64,000 bases of DNA from Achromobacter sp. Marseille-Q4962 (lineage in GTDB: Bacteria; Pseudomonadota; Gammaproteobacteria; Burkholderiales; Burkholderiaceae_B), in assembly GCF_943737005.1 (NCBI RefSeq), contig NZ_CALSFU010000006.1, positions 62,001-126,000 of the forward strand. Reading direction: 5' to 3'. Below, one piece after another: positions 54,992 through 64,000 of this stretch. Numbering within the stretch: the stretch's first letter is position 1; each line of letters begins with the position of its first letter. Under the pieces are notes generated by a model that saw only the letters and a list, made by a program, of their open reading frames with translations, ran no database searches and was not told the origin of the DNA. A program made the translations under genes and the position numbers.

Positions 54992-55769
54992 GCGCGCCGG
55001 CGCCATCCTCTGCCTGGCCCTGGCGCTGCCGTCCGTCGCGGCGGCCGCGCCGGCGGTCTGCGACAAGCCGGTGTACCTCACCTTCGACACCGGCCACATG
55101 GGCGTGGCGCCGCTGGTGGCCGACGTGCTGGCCCGCCATCACGTCAAGGTCACGTTCTTCCTGGCCAACGAGCGCACGCTCACCAACGGCAGCAGCCTGG
55201 ACGACCAGTGGGCGCCCTGGTGGAAGGCGCGCGCCGCCGAAGGCCACGTCTTCGGCTCGCACACCTACGACCATGTCTATTGGCAGGGCGACCTGCCCGG
55301 CGGCCGCTTCCGCGTCAAGCCCAGCGCCGGGCCCGATGCCGGCAAGCGCGACACCTACACCGCGGCGCAGTATTGCGGCGAGATCAGGCGTTCGGCCGAG
55401 CGCTTCCGGCAGATGACGGGCCGCGCCATGCTGCCGCTCTACCGCGCGCCGGGCGGCAAGACCTCGCCGGCGCTGCTGGCGGCCGCGCGCGAGTGCGGCT
55501 ACGAGCACGTCGGCTGGTCCAGCGCCGGCTTCCTGGGCGACGAGCTGCCCAGCGACAAGTTCCCCAATTCGCGCCTGCTGGAGCAGGCGCTGCGCAATAT
55601 CCGGCCGGGTGATATCCTGCTGGCGCACCTGGGCATCTGGTCGCGCCAGGATCCCTGGGCGCCCGCCGTGCTCGAACCCCTCATCGTCGGCCTGCAGGGC
55701 AAGGGGTTCTGTTTCGCCACCCTGGACACGCATCCGGCCTACCGCGACTGGATCGCCAAGCACCGCTGA
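54975..55769 (+). CDS. Secreted polysaccharide deacetylase-family protein
   Basis: A 264-residue protein with signal peptide (cleavage near AAAAPAVCD) and a NodB-type domain. Motif 1 reads TFDTGH where TFDDG is usual, so the second metal-binding aspartate is a threonine. Motif 2 is GSHTYDH (HxxxH), and motif 3 is YRAPGG. Such substitutions occur in PdaA-like enzymes, so activity remains possible. A likely target is peptidoglycan or another N-acetylated glycan. It is translationally coupled to the propeller gene and one base from the next gene. Confidence 0.85.
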   Translation: MWRPARRAGAILCLALALPSVAAAAPAVCDKPVYLTFDTGHMGVAPLVADVLARHHVKVTFFLANERTLTNGSSLDDQWAPWWKARAAEGHVFGSHTYDHVYWQGDLPGGRFRVKPSAGPDAGKRDTYTAAQYCGEIRRSAERFRQMTGRAMLPLYRAPGGKTSPALLAAARECGYEHVGWSSAGFLGDELPSDKFPNSRLLEQALRNIRPGDILLAHLGIWSRQDPWAPAVLEPLIVGLQGKGFCFATLDTHPAYRDWIAKHR

Positions 55770-55770
55770 T

Positions 55771-56781
55771 ATGGATACGCTGAGTCAACTCTTCGGCCAG
55801 TGCCAGCAATGGCTGTTTGAAACCCTGGTGCAGCCCGCGCTGTTCCACCTGGGGCTGAGCAACTACATCGAAGACGCTTACGACGCCACCATGTGGCTGC
55901 TGGTGGGCGCGGCGCAGATCGCCGTCATCGTGCTGGTGTTCGGCCCGCTGCAGCGGCTGCGCCCGGTCGAGCCCGTCACCGACCGTCGCCAGATCGGCAT
56001 CGACATCCTCTACACCCTCATCCACCGCCTGGGCGCGTTCCGCCTCGCCCTGTTCTTCCTGGTGGATCCGCTCTGGGACAGCGTGTTCGGCCAGCTCCAT
56101 GTGTGGGGGTTCGCGCCGCAGCCGCTGGACCATATCTGGCCCGGCGTGACCGACAACGCCTGGGTCAGCCTGGCCATGTACCTGCTCGTGTTCGACGCGG
56201 TGGATTACTTCTACCACCGCGCCCAGCACCGTTACGGCTGGCTCTGGGCCCTGCACGCCGTGCACCACAGCCAGCGCCAGATGACCATGTGGAGCGATGA
56301 CCGCAACCACCTGCTCGACGACCTGCTGCGCGACGCCGTGGTGGTGCTGGTGTCGCAGCTCGTGGGCGTGCCGCCCGCGCAGTTCGTGGCGGTGGTGGCC
56401 ATCACCCAGCTGGCGCAGAGCCTGTCGCACGCCAACCTGCGACTGCATTTCGGCGCGGTGGGCGAGCGCCTGCTGGTCAGCCCGCGCTTTCATCGCCACC
56501 ACCATTCCATCGCCTACGACGCCTCCCGCCCCGGCCCGGCCGGCGGCTACAACTTCGCGGCGCTGTTTCCCGTGTGGGACGTGCTGTTCCGCACCGCGCG
56601 CTTCGGCGTGGGCTACGGGCCTACCGGCATCCACGACCAGCTGCCGGAGCGCGGCGGGCGCGACTACGGCCAGGGCTTCTGGTCGCAGCAATGGCTGGGC
56701 ATCCGGCGCATGCTGGGCCGCGACCGCGCGGACGAGTCGCCCGCCGCCCAGCCCCTGCCGCCGTCGGCCGAGCGCGTCTGA
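55771..56781 (+). CDS. Fatty acid hydroxylase / sterol desaturase-family membrane protein
   Basis: A 336-residue integral membrane di-iron protein. Histidine boxes are HRAQH (DYFYHRAQHRYGW), HAVHHS and HRHHHS, matching the HxxxH/HxxHH pattern of the ERG3/FA-hydroxylase family. Three to four membrane helices surround them. It probably hydroxylates or desaturates a lipid. The start follows the deacetylase stop by one base, so the three genes from 53996 form one operon that may modify envelope components. Confidence 0.87.
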   Translation: MDTLSQLFGQCQQWLFETLVQPALFHLGLSNYIEDAYDATMWLLVGAAQIAVIVLVFGPLQRLRPVEPVTDRRQIGIDILYTLIHRLGAFRLALFFLVDPLWDSVFGQLHVWGFAPQPLDHIWPGVTDNAWVSLAMYLLVFDAVDYFYHRAQHRYGWLWALHAVHHSQRQMTMWSDDRNHLLDDLLRDAVVVLVSQLVGVPPAQFVAVVAITQLAQSLSHANLRLHFGAVGERLLVSPRFHRHHHSIAYDASRPGPAGGYNFAALFPVWDVLFRTARFGVGYGPTGIHDQLPERGGRDYGQGFWSQQWLGIRRMLGRDRADESPAAQPLPPSAERV

Positions 56782-56807
56782 AGCGGCGGCTCGCGCAGGC
56801 GGCCGCC

Positions 56808-57305
56808 TCAGCCCTCGTGCGTGGTCTTGCGTTTGATGGCCGCGTGCCGCCGCTCCATTTCCTGACGCAGCTCGCGGCGCAGGCGCGCCGCCTCGAAGCG
56901 CTGCTTTTCCTCCAGCGTGGCCGGCTGCAGCGGCGGCACCTCGGCGGGCTTGCCGTCTTCGTCCACCGCCACCATGGTGAAGTAGCAGCTGTTTGTGTGG
57001 CGCACCAATTTCTTGCGGATGTCTTCGGTGACCACCTTGATGCCGATTTCCATCGAGGTGCGGCCGGTGAAGTTCACCGCGGCCAGGAAGGTCACCAGCT
57101 CGCCCACATGGATGGGCTCGCGGAACACCACCTGGTCCACCGAAAGGGTGACCACGTAATGCCCCGCGTAGCGGCTGGCGCAGGCATAGGCCACCTGATC
57201 CAGATACTTGAGGATGGTTCCGCCGTGCACATTGCCCGAGAAATTCGCCATGTCCGGCGTCATCAGGATGGTCATCGACAGTTGGTGGCTGAAAGCATCG
57301 TCCAT
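56808..57305 (-). CDS. Acyl-CoA thioesterase (hotdog fold, YciA/BFIT-like)
   Basis: A 165-residue hotdog-fold thioesterase. MTPDMANFSGNVHGGTILKYLDQVAY carries the conserved N-x-x-G-x-x-HGG motif with the catalytic aspartate in YLDQ. The VVFREPIHVGELVTF and GRTSMEIGIKVV strands are typical. The C-terminal 35 residues are charged and helical. It hydrolyses acyl-CoA to free acid and CoA. It is convergent with the hydroxylase gene. Confidence 0.9.
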   Translation of the reverse strand: MDDAFSHQLSMTILMTPDMANFSGNVHGGTILKYLDQVAYACASRYAGHYVVTLSVDQVVFREPIHVGELVTFLAAVNFTGRTSMEIGIKVVTEDIRKKLVRHTNSCYFTMVAVDEDGKPAEVPPLQPATLEEKQRFEAARLRRELRQEMERRHAAIKRKTTHEG

Positions 57306-57414
57306 GGCGTAATCGCGGCAAGTGAAAAAAGCCTATGGTAGCGGTCCGCGGCGCGTTTGCGGCGGCTTCGGAATAGGTGTCATTTCCATCTCGAACCCTG
57401 GGGCTGCGGCGGAT

Positions 57415-57443
57415 TGGCGCGCCCCGTGCGCTACGCCTATACT
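57415..57443 (+). promoter_or_regulatory. Putative sigma-70 promoter of the formate dehydrogenase operon
   Basis: TTGGCG (57415-57420), 17-base spacer, TATACT (57438-57443), 80 bases before the fdnG start. A GGAGAGGAG ribosome site lies at about 57509-57517. Confidence 0.5.
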
Positions 57444-57522
57444 CCGTAATAAATCCTTGGAAAGTGTAGGGCTTTTCATCCGGATGCCCGCCTTCCGAGT
57501 CCCACCAGGAGAGGAGTGATTC

Positions 57523-60500
57523 ATGGTCAACATGAACCGCCGCCAGTTCTTCAAGGTGACGGGTGCGACGCTGGCGGGGTCCAGCCTGGCATTGCTGGGA
57601 GCGGCTCCCGGCACGGCCATGGCCGAGGTCCGCCAGTACAAGCTCGCGCGCATGACGGAAACGCGCAATACCTGTCCCTACTGTTCGGTTGCCTGTGGCG
57701 TGCTGATGTACGGCCTGGGCGACGGCGCCAAGAACGCCCGCGCCAGCATCGTGCACATCGAAGGCGACCCCGACCACCCGGTGAACCGGGGCACGCTCTG
57801 TCCGAAGGGCGCCGCCCTGATCGACTTCATCCACAGCCCGAACCGGCTCAAATACCCGGAATACCGGGCGCCCGGTTCCGACAAGTGGGTGCGCATGTCG
57901 TGGGACGAAGCCCTGACCCGCATCACCAAACTCATGAAGGCCGACCGCGACGCGAACTTCGAGCAGAAGACCGCGGACGGCAAGACGGTCAACCGCTGGC
58001 TCACCACCGGCATGCTGGCCGCCTCGGCCAGCAGCAACGAGGTGGGGTACATCACGCACAAGACCGTGCGCAGCATGGGGATGCTTGCATTCGACAACCA
58101 GGCTCGTGTCTGACATGGCCCGACGGTGGCAGGTCTTGCCCCGACGTTTGGCCGTGGAGCGATGACGAACCATTGGGTCGACATCAAGAACGCGGACGTA
58201 GTGCTCATCATGGGCGGCAATGCCGCCGAGGCCCACCCTTGCGGTTTCAAGTGGGTCACGGAGGCCAAGGCCCACAACAAGGCGAAGCTGATCGTCGTGG
58301 ATCCGCGCTTCACGCGCTCGGCATCCGTGGCGGACTTCTACGCGCCCATACGCACCGGCACCGACATCATCTTCCTGGGCGGGGTCATCCGCTACCTGCT
58401 GGAAAACGACAAGATCCAGCATGAGTACGTGCGCAACTACACGGACTTCTCGTTCATCGTGCGCGAGGACTTCGCGTTCGACGCGGGGCTGTACTCGGGC
58501 TACAACGCCGAGAAACGCAGCTACGACAAGTCCAGCTGGGACTACGAGCGCGGCGAGGACGGCTACGTCAAGACCGACCCCACCCTGCAGCATCCGCGCA
58601 CGGTGTACCAGCTCCTGAAGAAGCACTACTCGCGCTACACCGAGGAGATGGTCGAGCGCGTCTGCGGCACGCCGCGCGACAAGTTCCTCAAGGTGTGCGA
58701 GCTGCTGGCGTCCACGGCCACCAAAGACCGCGTCGCCACCATCCTGTACGCGCTGGGCTGGACGCAGCATTCCATCGGCTCGCAGATCATCCGCACGGGC
58801 GCGATGGTGCAGTTGCTGCTGGGCAATATCGGCGTGGCGGGCGGCGGCATGAACGCGCTGCGCGGCCACTCCAACATCCAGGGCCTGACCGACCTGGGGC
58901 TGATGTCCAACCTGCTGACGGGCTACCTCACGCTGCCCAACGAGCCGGAGCAGGACTACGCCGGGTACATTGCCACGCGCACGCAGAAGCCGCTGCGTCC
59001 CAACCAGCTCAGCTACTGGCAGAACTACGGCAAGTTCCACGTCAGCCTGATGAAGTCGTGGTGGGGCCGCGCGGCCACCGCCGAGAACAACTGGTGCTAC
59101 GACTACCTGCCCAAACTGGACAAGCTCTACGACATGCTGCAGGTGTACGAGCTGATGCGCCAGGGCAAGATCAACGGCTACCTCGCGCAGGGCTTCAACC
59201 CGCTGGCCGCCGCGCCAGACAAGGGCAAGCTGCTGGAAGGGTTCTCCAAGCTCAAATACCTCGTCATCATGGACCCGCTGGCCACCGAGACCTCGGAATT
59301 CTGGCGCAACGCGGGCGAGTCCAACGACGTGGATCCGTCCAAGATCCAGACCGAGGTGTTCCGCCTGCCCACCACCTGTTTCGCCGAGGAGGACGGCGCG
59401 CTGGTGAACTCGGGCCGCTGGCTGCAATGGCACTGGAAGGGCGCGGAGCCGCCGGGCGAGGCCAAGAGCGACATCGAGATCATGTCGCTGCTCTTCACGC
59501 GCCTGCGCAAGATGTACCAGGAAGAGGGCGGCACCTACCCGGATCCCATCGTCAACCTGGACTGGCCCTATAGCAACCCGGAAAGCCCCACGGCCGAGGA
59601 ACTGGCCAAGGAATACTCCGGCAAGGCGCTGGTCGATCTGGCCGACCCCAAGGATCCGACCCGCATCATCCGCAAGGCCGGCGAGCAGCTGGCGGGCTTT
59701 GCCGAGCTGCGCGACGACGGCTCCACGGCCAGCGGCTGCTGGATCTACGCCGGCTGCTGGGGGCCCACGGGCAACCTGATGGCGCGGCGCGACAACAGCG
59801 ATCCCACCGGCATCGGCCAGACCCTGAACTGGGCCTGGGCCTGGCCGGCCAACCGCCGCATCCTGTACAACCGGGCCTCCTGCGATCTCTCCGGCAAGCC
59901 GTTCAACCCGCGCCGCAGCGTGGTGTACTGGAACGGCAAGTCCTGGGCGGGCGCCGACGTTCCCGACTTCAAGCTGGACGAGAATCCCGAAGCCGGCATG
60001 GGGCCGTTCATCATGAACCCCGAGGGTGTGGCGCGTTTCTTCGCGCGCGCCGGCATGGCCGAGGGGCCGTTCCCCGAGCACTACGAGCCGTTCGAGACGC
60101 CGCTGGGCTACAACCCGCTGTATCCGGACGCCAAGGGCGTCACCAGCAACCCGGCTGCCCGCGTGTTCAAGGACGACCTGGCCGCCATGGGCAAGGTGCA
60201 GGACTTCCCCTACGTGGGCACCACGTACCGCCTCACGGAGCACTTCCACTACTGGACCAAGAACGTTCGCATCAACGCCATTCTCCAGCCCGAGCAGTTC
60301 GTGGAGATCGGCGAGGCGCTGGCCCAGGAGCTCGGCATCGCCAACGGCGCGCGCGTCAAGGTGTCGTCCAACCGCGGCTACATCAAGGCCGTGGCGCTGG
60401 TCACCAAGCGCATCAAGCCGCTGACCGTGGAAGGCAAGCCGGTGCACCACGTGGGCATCCCGATCCACTGGGGCTTCGTGGGCGTCGCCAAGCCGGGCTT

Positions 60501-60591
60501 CATCGCCAATACCCTGACGCCGTTCGTGGGCGACGGGAATTCCCAGACGCCGGAATTCAAGTCGTTCCTGGTGAAGGTCGAGAAGGCATGA
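57523..60591 (+). CDS. fdnG: Formate dehydrogenase alpha subunit, selenocysteine-containing
   Basis: A 1022-residue molybdopterin enzyme oxidising formate in the periplasm. The twin-arginine signal is NRRQFFKVTG; the [4Fe-4S] cysteines are in CPYCSVACGVLMY and GTLCPKGAA. TGA at 58111-58113 is in frame and encodes selenocysteine at residue 197, in the context NQARV-U-HGPTVAGLAPTFG, which matches E. coli FdnG around Sec196. Translation continues in the same frame to 60591. A bacterial SECIS hairpin follows the TGA. Automatic annotation could split the gene at 58113. It forms a complex with the beta and gamma subunits encoded next; fdhE and selA downstream supply maturation and selenocysteine. 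Confidence 0.96.
58111..58143 (+). promoter_or_regulatory. Bacterial SECIS element in fdnG
   Basis: After the TGA, a hairpin forms with C58124-G43, G25-C42, G26-C41, then a bulged T58127, then G28-C40, G29-C39, C30-G38, and an AGGTCTT loop (58131-58137). A bulged U and an AGGUCU loop are the SelB-recognition features of E. coli fdnG and fdhF SECIS elements. Confidence 0.92.
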
Positions 60592-60596
60592 GGACG

Positions 60597-60690
60597 AAGA
60601 CCACCCCCGAGGCGCTGCGCGCCTCCCCCTCGAGGGGGCGCCGCTGCGGCCCGGCGAAGCCGGCTCCGCGCGGCCCCGCGGAGCTGCGCC
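60597..60690. repeat. Palindromic intergenic element between fdnG and fdnH
   Basis: The 144-base gap contains the perfect palindrome CCCCCTCGAGGGGG (60625-60638) and a stem GCTCCGCG (60663-60670) / CGCGGAGC (60677-60684). The wording of this GC-rich element resembles a dispersed intergenic repeat I recall from Burkholderiales genomes; no other full copy was noticed in this window. It could stabilise or process the mRNA between subunit genes. Confidence 0.55.
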
Positions 60691-60735
60691 GGTCTCGAGC
60701 GGCGCGATCACCGCGCGGCGTTATGGAGAACTGAT

Positions 60736-61635
60736 ATGTCATTGCAATCCCTGGACATCAAGCGGCGCTCCGCCACCACCACGCCTCCGCCCGGCGTGCG
60801 GGAACCGTCCGGCGGCTCGGTGGCCAAGCTGATCGACGTCTCCAAGTGCATCGGCTGCAAGGCCTGCCAGGCCGCCTGTATGGAATGGAACGACCTGCGC
60901 GACGAGGTCGGCGTCAACGTAGGCGTCTACGACAACCCGTCCGACCTGACCGAGCATTCCTGGACCGTCATGCGCTTCTCGGAGTACGAGAACCCGCAGG
61001 GCGACCTGGAGTGGCTGATCCGCAAGGACGGCTGCATGCACTGCGAGGATCCGGGCTGCCTGAAGGCCTGTCCCTCGCCGGGCGCCATCATCCAGTACAA
61101 CAACGGCATCGTGGATTTCCACGAGGAGAACTGCATCGGCTGCGGCTACTGCATCACCGGCTGCCCGTTCAACGTCCCGCGCATTTCCAAGAAGGATCAC
61201 AAGGCCTACAAGTGCACCCTGTGTTCCGACCGCGTGGCGGTGGGCCAGGAGCCGGCCTGCGTCAAGACCTGTCCCACCGGCGCCATCGTGTTCGGCACCA
61301 AGGAAGACATGAAGCAGCACGCGGCCGAGCGCATCGAAGACCTGAAGTCCCGGGGCTTCGAGCACGCCGGGCTGTACGACCCGCAGGGCGTGGGCGGCAC
61401 GCACGTCATGTACGTGCTGCACCACGCCGACCAGCCGGAGCTGTATCACGGCCTGCCGAAGGACCCGCAGATCAGCCCGCTGGTGTCGCTGTGGAAGGGC
61501 ATCGCCAAGCCCCTGGGCGTGGCGGTCATGGCGCTGACGGCCCTGGCCGGCTTCTTCCACTACGCCCGCGTGGGCCGCAACGAGGTCGGCGAAGAAGACG
61601 AGCGCAGGGCCGAAGAGGAGGCGCGCCATGAGTGA
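60736..61635 (+). CDS. fdnH: Formate dehydrogenase beta subunit (iron-sulfur)
   Basis: A 299-residue electron-transfer subunit with four [4Fe-4S] cysteine clusters: [48 protein letters not shown] and [26 protein letters not shown]-terminal transmembrane helix ([17 protein letters not shown]) anchors it to the membrane. It transfers electrons from FdnG to the cytochrome subunit. The stop overlaps the start of fdnI by eight bases. Confidence 0.96.
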   Translation: MSLQSLDIKRRSATTTPPPGVREPSGGSVAKLIDVSKCIGCKACQAACMEWNDLRDEVGVNVGVYDNPSDLTEHSWTVMRFSEYENPQGDLEWLIRKDGCMHCEDPGCLKACPSPGAIIQYNNGIVDFHEENCIGCGYCITGCPFNVPRISKKDHKAYKCTLCSDRVAVGQEPACVKTCPTGAIVFGTKEDMKQHAAERIEDLKSRGFEHAGLYDPQGVGGTHVMYVLHHADQPELYHGLPKDPQISPLVSLWKGIAKPLGVAVMALTALAGFFHYARVGRNEVGEEDERRAEEEARHE

Positions 61636-62260
61636 CATCAACCGCTATCGCCGCATCCGGCGCTACACGCCGGGCGAGCGCACCAACCACTGGATCATCG
61701 CGCTCACGTTCATCCTGCTCGCGCTGTCCGGCCTGGCGCTCTTCCATCCGTCGCTGTACTGGCTCACCAACCTCTTCGGAGGCGGCCCCTGGACGCGCAT
61801 CCTGCATCCGTTCATCGGCCTGGTGATGTTCGTCTGCTTCTTCGTCTTCGCCATCCACATGTGGCGGCACAACCTGCTCACCAAGAACGACCGGCAGTGG
61901 CTGCGCCAGCTCGACGACGTCATGGACAACCGCGAAGACAGGCTGCCCGAGGTGGGCAAGTACAACGCCGGCCAGAAGCTGCTGTTCTTCGTGCTGGTGC
62001 TGTGCATGCTGGGGCTTTTCGCGAGCGGCATCGTGATCTGGCGCGAGTATTTCGCGTTCTATTTCCCCATCGGAGTCATCCGGGCCGCTTCCGTGCTGCA
62101 CGCCGTTTGTGCGCTGGTGCTGATTTGCGCGATCATTGTGCATATTTACGCCGCGATCTGGGTCAAGGGTTCGCTTACGGCCATGCTGCGCGGGTTCGTG
62201 ACGGCGGGATGGGCCTGGAAGCACCATCGCGCCTGGTTCCGCGAACAGATACGCAAGTAA
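61628..62260 (+). CDS. fdnI: Formate dehydrogenase gamma subunit (cytochrome b556)
   Basis: A 210-residue membrane cytochrome b with four helices. Histidines positioned for two haems include [10 protein letters not shown] near residue 20, [30 protein letters not shown] in the last helices. It passes electrons from formate oxidation to quinone. The gene overlaps fdnH and is followed by a strong terminator. Confidence 0.94.
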   Translation: MSDINRYRRIRRYTPGERTNHWIIALTFILLALSGLALFHPSLYWLTNLFGGGPWTRILHPFIGLVMFVCFFVFAIHMWRHNLLTKNDRQWLRQLDDVMDNREDRLPEVGKYNAGQKLLFFVLVLCMLGLFASGIVIWREYFAFYFPIGVIRAASVLHAVCALVLICAIIVHIYAAIWVKGSLTAMLRGFVTAGWAWKHHRAWFREQIRK

Positions 62261-62306
62261 CCGGACCGGCCCGCGGGCGCGCCCGCCCGCGCACGGCCGG
62301 ATCGCG

Positions 62307-62350
62307 CGGCTGCCTGCCCCGGCCAGGGGCAGGCAGCCGTGTTTGTTTTT
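62307..62350 (+). terminator. Strong rho-independent terminator between fdnI and fdhE
   Basis: Perfect 14-base-pair stem CGGCTGCCTGCCCC (62307-62320) / GGGGCAGGCAGCCG (62326-62339), loop GGCCA, followed by TGTTTGTTTTT. It should separate fdnGHI transcription from fdhE-selA, or attenuate it. Confidence 0.9.
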
Positions 62351-62362
62351 CAGGAGACGCCA

Positions 62363-63301
62363 TTGCAGCGAATTCTTCCGCGCGGCGAGATCGAGACGCT
62401 CGATCACAACGCCATTCCCCGCATCGCGCTGCCCGAGCGCGGCACGGTCTTCGCGGCGCGCGCCGCGCGCCTGCGCCGGCTCGCGGCCGACAGCCCGGTG
62501 GGCGACTACCTGCGGCTGATGGCCACCCTGGTGGAGGCCCAGCACCGCGCCCTGGCGGACGCCGACCCGCCCGGCGCCTCCGGGGAGCGCATTTCGCTCG
62601 CCCAGGCCCACGGCATGCCGCCGCTGCAGGCGGTGGGCTGGGAGCGCGACCCGGCCTGGCGCGGCATGCTGCGGCAGTTGCTCGATGAGGTGTCCGCGGC
62701 CGCGGACACGCCCGCCGAGGCGCGCGAGGTCTGCGCCAGCCTGCGCCGCGCGCTGCAAGATCGTCCCCAGGCCATCGAAGACCTGGCCGACGCCGTGCTG
62801 GCCGAGCAGGACGAAGGCGTGGACAGCGCCGCCGCGCCCTTCGTCATGGCGGCCTTGCAGGTGTACTGGACCAGCCTGGCCAGCCGTTTCGACGAAAAAC
62901 AGCTGCCAGTGGCCAGCCCCTTCGGCGTGTGCCCGGTCTGCGGCAGCCTGCCGGTGGCCAGCGTGGTGCGCGTGGGCGGGCAGTTCGAGGGCTACCGCTA
63001 CCTGTGCTGCAGCCTGTGCGCCACGCAGTGGCACATGGTGCGCGTCAAGTGCTCGCATTGCGAAGACATGGAAACCGTGGCCTACCAGGCCATCGAGGGC
63101 CGCTCCGAGGCCATCAAGGCGGAAACCTGCGACCGCTGCCACACCTACCGCAAAATCTTCTACCAGGACAAGGATCTCGACGTGGAGCCGGTGGCCGACG
63201 ATCTCGCCAGCCTCATGCTGGACGTGCTGGTGGGCGAGGCGGGCTATGCGCGCGCCAGCGGCAATCCTCTGCTCTGGCACGGCGCCGCGGAGGAAACCTG
63301 A
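62363..63301 (+). CDS. fdhE: Formate dehydrogenase accessory protein FdhE
   Basis: About 312 residues. The C-terminal rubredoxin-like part contains the paired cysteines [22 protein letters not shown] and CDRCHTYRK that bind iron in FdhE. FdhE assists maturation of respiratory formate dehydrogenases. TTG at 62363, with AGGAG six bases upstream, is the preferred start. The in-frame GTG at 62339 lies in the terminator stem and is unlikely. The stop shares one base with the selA start. Confidence 0.92.
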   Translation: MQRILPRGEIETLDHNAIPRIALPERGTVFAARAARLRRLAADSPVGDYLRLMATLVEAQHRALADADPPGASGERISLAQAHGMPPLQAVGWERDPAWRGMLRQLLDEVSAAADTPAEAREVCASLRRALQDRPQAIEDLADAVLAEQDEGVDSAAAPFVMAALQVYWTSLASRFDEKQLPVASPFGVCPVCGSLPVASVVRVGGQFEGYRYLCCSLCATQWHMVRVKCSHCEDMETVAYQAIEGRSEAIKAETCDRCHTYRKIFYQDKDLDVEPVADDLASLMLDVLVGEAGYARASGNPLLWHGAAEET

Positions 63302-64000
63302 TGGCCGGCGAACTGTCCGCCGCGCCCGCGGCGGTTTCCGACATTCCTTCGCTGGACCGCCTGCTGAACGCGCCTGCCATGCGCGCCGCGCTGGACGCCC
63401 ATGGCCGCACCCAGGTGGTGGAGGCCTTGCGGCGCCATCTGGCCGGCCTGCGCGAACGCGCGCTGTCGGGCGGCGTGGACCGCCATGCGCTGGACGAGGC
63501 GGCGGTGGCCGCGCAGGTCGCCGGCGCGCTGGCCGAGGCGGCCCGGCCGCGCCTGCGCGAGGTCTACAACCTGACCGGCACGGTGCTGCACACCAATCTC
63601 GGCCGCGCGCTGCTGCCCGACGAGGCCGTGGCCTCGGTGGCGCGCGCCCTGGCCGCGCCCGCCAACCTGGAATTCGACCTTGAGACGGGCGACCGCGGCG
63701 ACCGCGACGACCTCATCGAGCCGCTGCTCTGCGAGCTGACCGGCGCCGAGGCCGCCACCGTGGTCAACAACAACGCGGCCGCCGTGCTGCTCATGCTCAA
63801 TGCCCTGGCCGACCGCCGCGAGGTGGTGGTGTCGCGCGGCGAACTGGTGGAAATCGGCGGCGCGTTCCGTATCCCCGACATCATGAAGCGCGCCGGCGCA
63901 CGGCTGGTCGAGGTGGGCACCACCAACCGCACGCACGCGGCCGACTACCAGAACGCCATCGGCCCGCGCACGGCCATGCTCATGAAGGTGCATTGCAGCA
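63301..64000 (+). CDS. selA: L-seryl-tRNA(Sec) selenium transferase, 5' part
   Basis: The frame opens with ATG at 63301, overlapping the fdhE stop by one base, and runs to the window edge (about 233 residues of an expected 450-480). Recognisable SelA sequence includes [33 protein letters not shown] and [17 protein letters not shown], followed by [18 protein letters not shown]. SelA converts Ser-tRNA(Sec) to Sec-tRNA(Sec), using pyridoxal phosphate and selenophosphate. Its presence agrees with selenocysteine insertion in FdnG. The PLP-lysine region is beyond the window. Confidence 0.93.
   Translation, partial: MAGELSAAPAAVSDIPSLDRLLNAPAMRAALDAHGRTQVVEALRRHLAGLRERALSGGVDRHALDEAAVAAQVAGALAEAARPRLREVYNLTGTVLHTNLGRALLPDEAVASVARALAAPANLEFDLETGDRGDRDDLIEPLLCELTGAEAATVVNNNAAAVLLMLNALADRREVVVSRGELVEIGGAFRIPDIMKRAGARLVEVGTTNRTHAADYQNAIGPRTAMLMKVHCS

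Noticed and set aside
58111-58113. TGA in fdnG as a nonsense mutation splitting the gene
   Set aside because: It is in frame with both halves, sits in the known selenocysteine context and is followed by a SECIS hairpin.
55681-60711. 1676-residue open frame on the minus strand
   Set aside because: It is antisense to the deacetylase, hydroxylase and fdnG genes; its His/Arg/Gly-rich translation has no domain and arises from high GC content.

Overview
The window is GC-rich DNA with dense gene packing. It has several Bug-type periplasmic binding proteins, many LysR-type regulators and a selenocysteine-dependent formate dehydrogenase. Together these point to a betaproteobacterium of the Alcaligenaceae (Bordetella/Achromobacter-like). 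This placement comes from gene content and style, not from a marker gene.

Layout. 1-4294: a NERD/UvrD-type helicase broken by a frameshift, an AAA ATPase translationally coupled to a miniature Sir2-like protein, and a convergent WYL regulator, resembling an accessory or defence-type locus. 4603-6397: a three-lipoprotein CsgG / DUF4810 / GNA1162 operon. 6501-11552: a Bug binding protein, an AraC regulator, and a GlcF-like Fe-S protein coupled to a VAO/cresol-dehydrogenase-like flavoprotein. 11568-18799: an amidase, a LysR regulator and a complete branched-chain-amino-acid-type ABC importer. 18841-21971: a chemoreceptor and a DUF697-type GTPase. 22013-25681: a LysR regulator divergent from a sodium:solute symporter and an agmatinase-family ureohydrolase. 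25698-27608: the formaldehyde-sensing frmR-frmA operon with a small drug/metabolite-type transporter. 27644-35131: the histidine utilisation locus hutC-hutD-hutU-permease-hutH-hutI, in which hutH carries an in-frame amber stop. 35197-42538: two MFS exporters around a LysR regulator, Bug protein, M20 amidohydrolase and phosphoribosyltransferase. 42633-44190: SorAB sulfite dehydrogenase. 44836-53284: the most interesting region, described below. 53318-57305: a universal stress protein, a beta-propeller / deacetylase / fatty acid hydroxylase-like cluster and a thioesterase. 57523-64000: the fdnGHI selenoprotein formate dehydrogenase, fdhE and the start of selA.

The region 44836-53284 looks like an uncharacterised oxidative pathway. 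A heme-oxygenase-like di-iron oxidase (HDO) has all six expected metal ligands. It is followed by two plant-type ferredoxins flanking an orphan protein, a GntR/FCD regulator, a TauE/SafE permease, an unrecognised transporter, an aldehyde dehydrogenase, a GlcG-like protein and a ferredoxin reductase. GTATAC-cored sites lie upstream of four of these units, and two of the sites are identical over 14 bases, which supports one regulon. The adjacent sulfite dehydrogenase and the sulfite-exporter-family permease suggest a sulfonate or other organosulfur substrate, but this is inference.

Two genes are visibly broken (helicase frameshift, hutH amber). The TGA in fdnG is not a lesion: it is followed by a clear bacterial SECIS hairpin.
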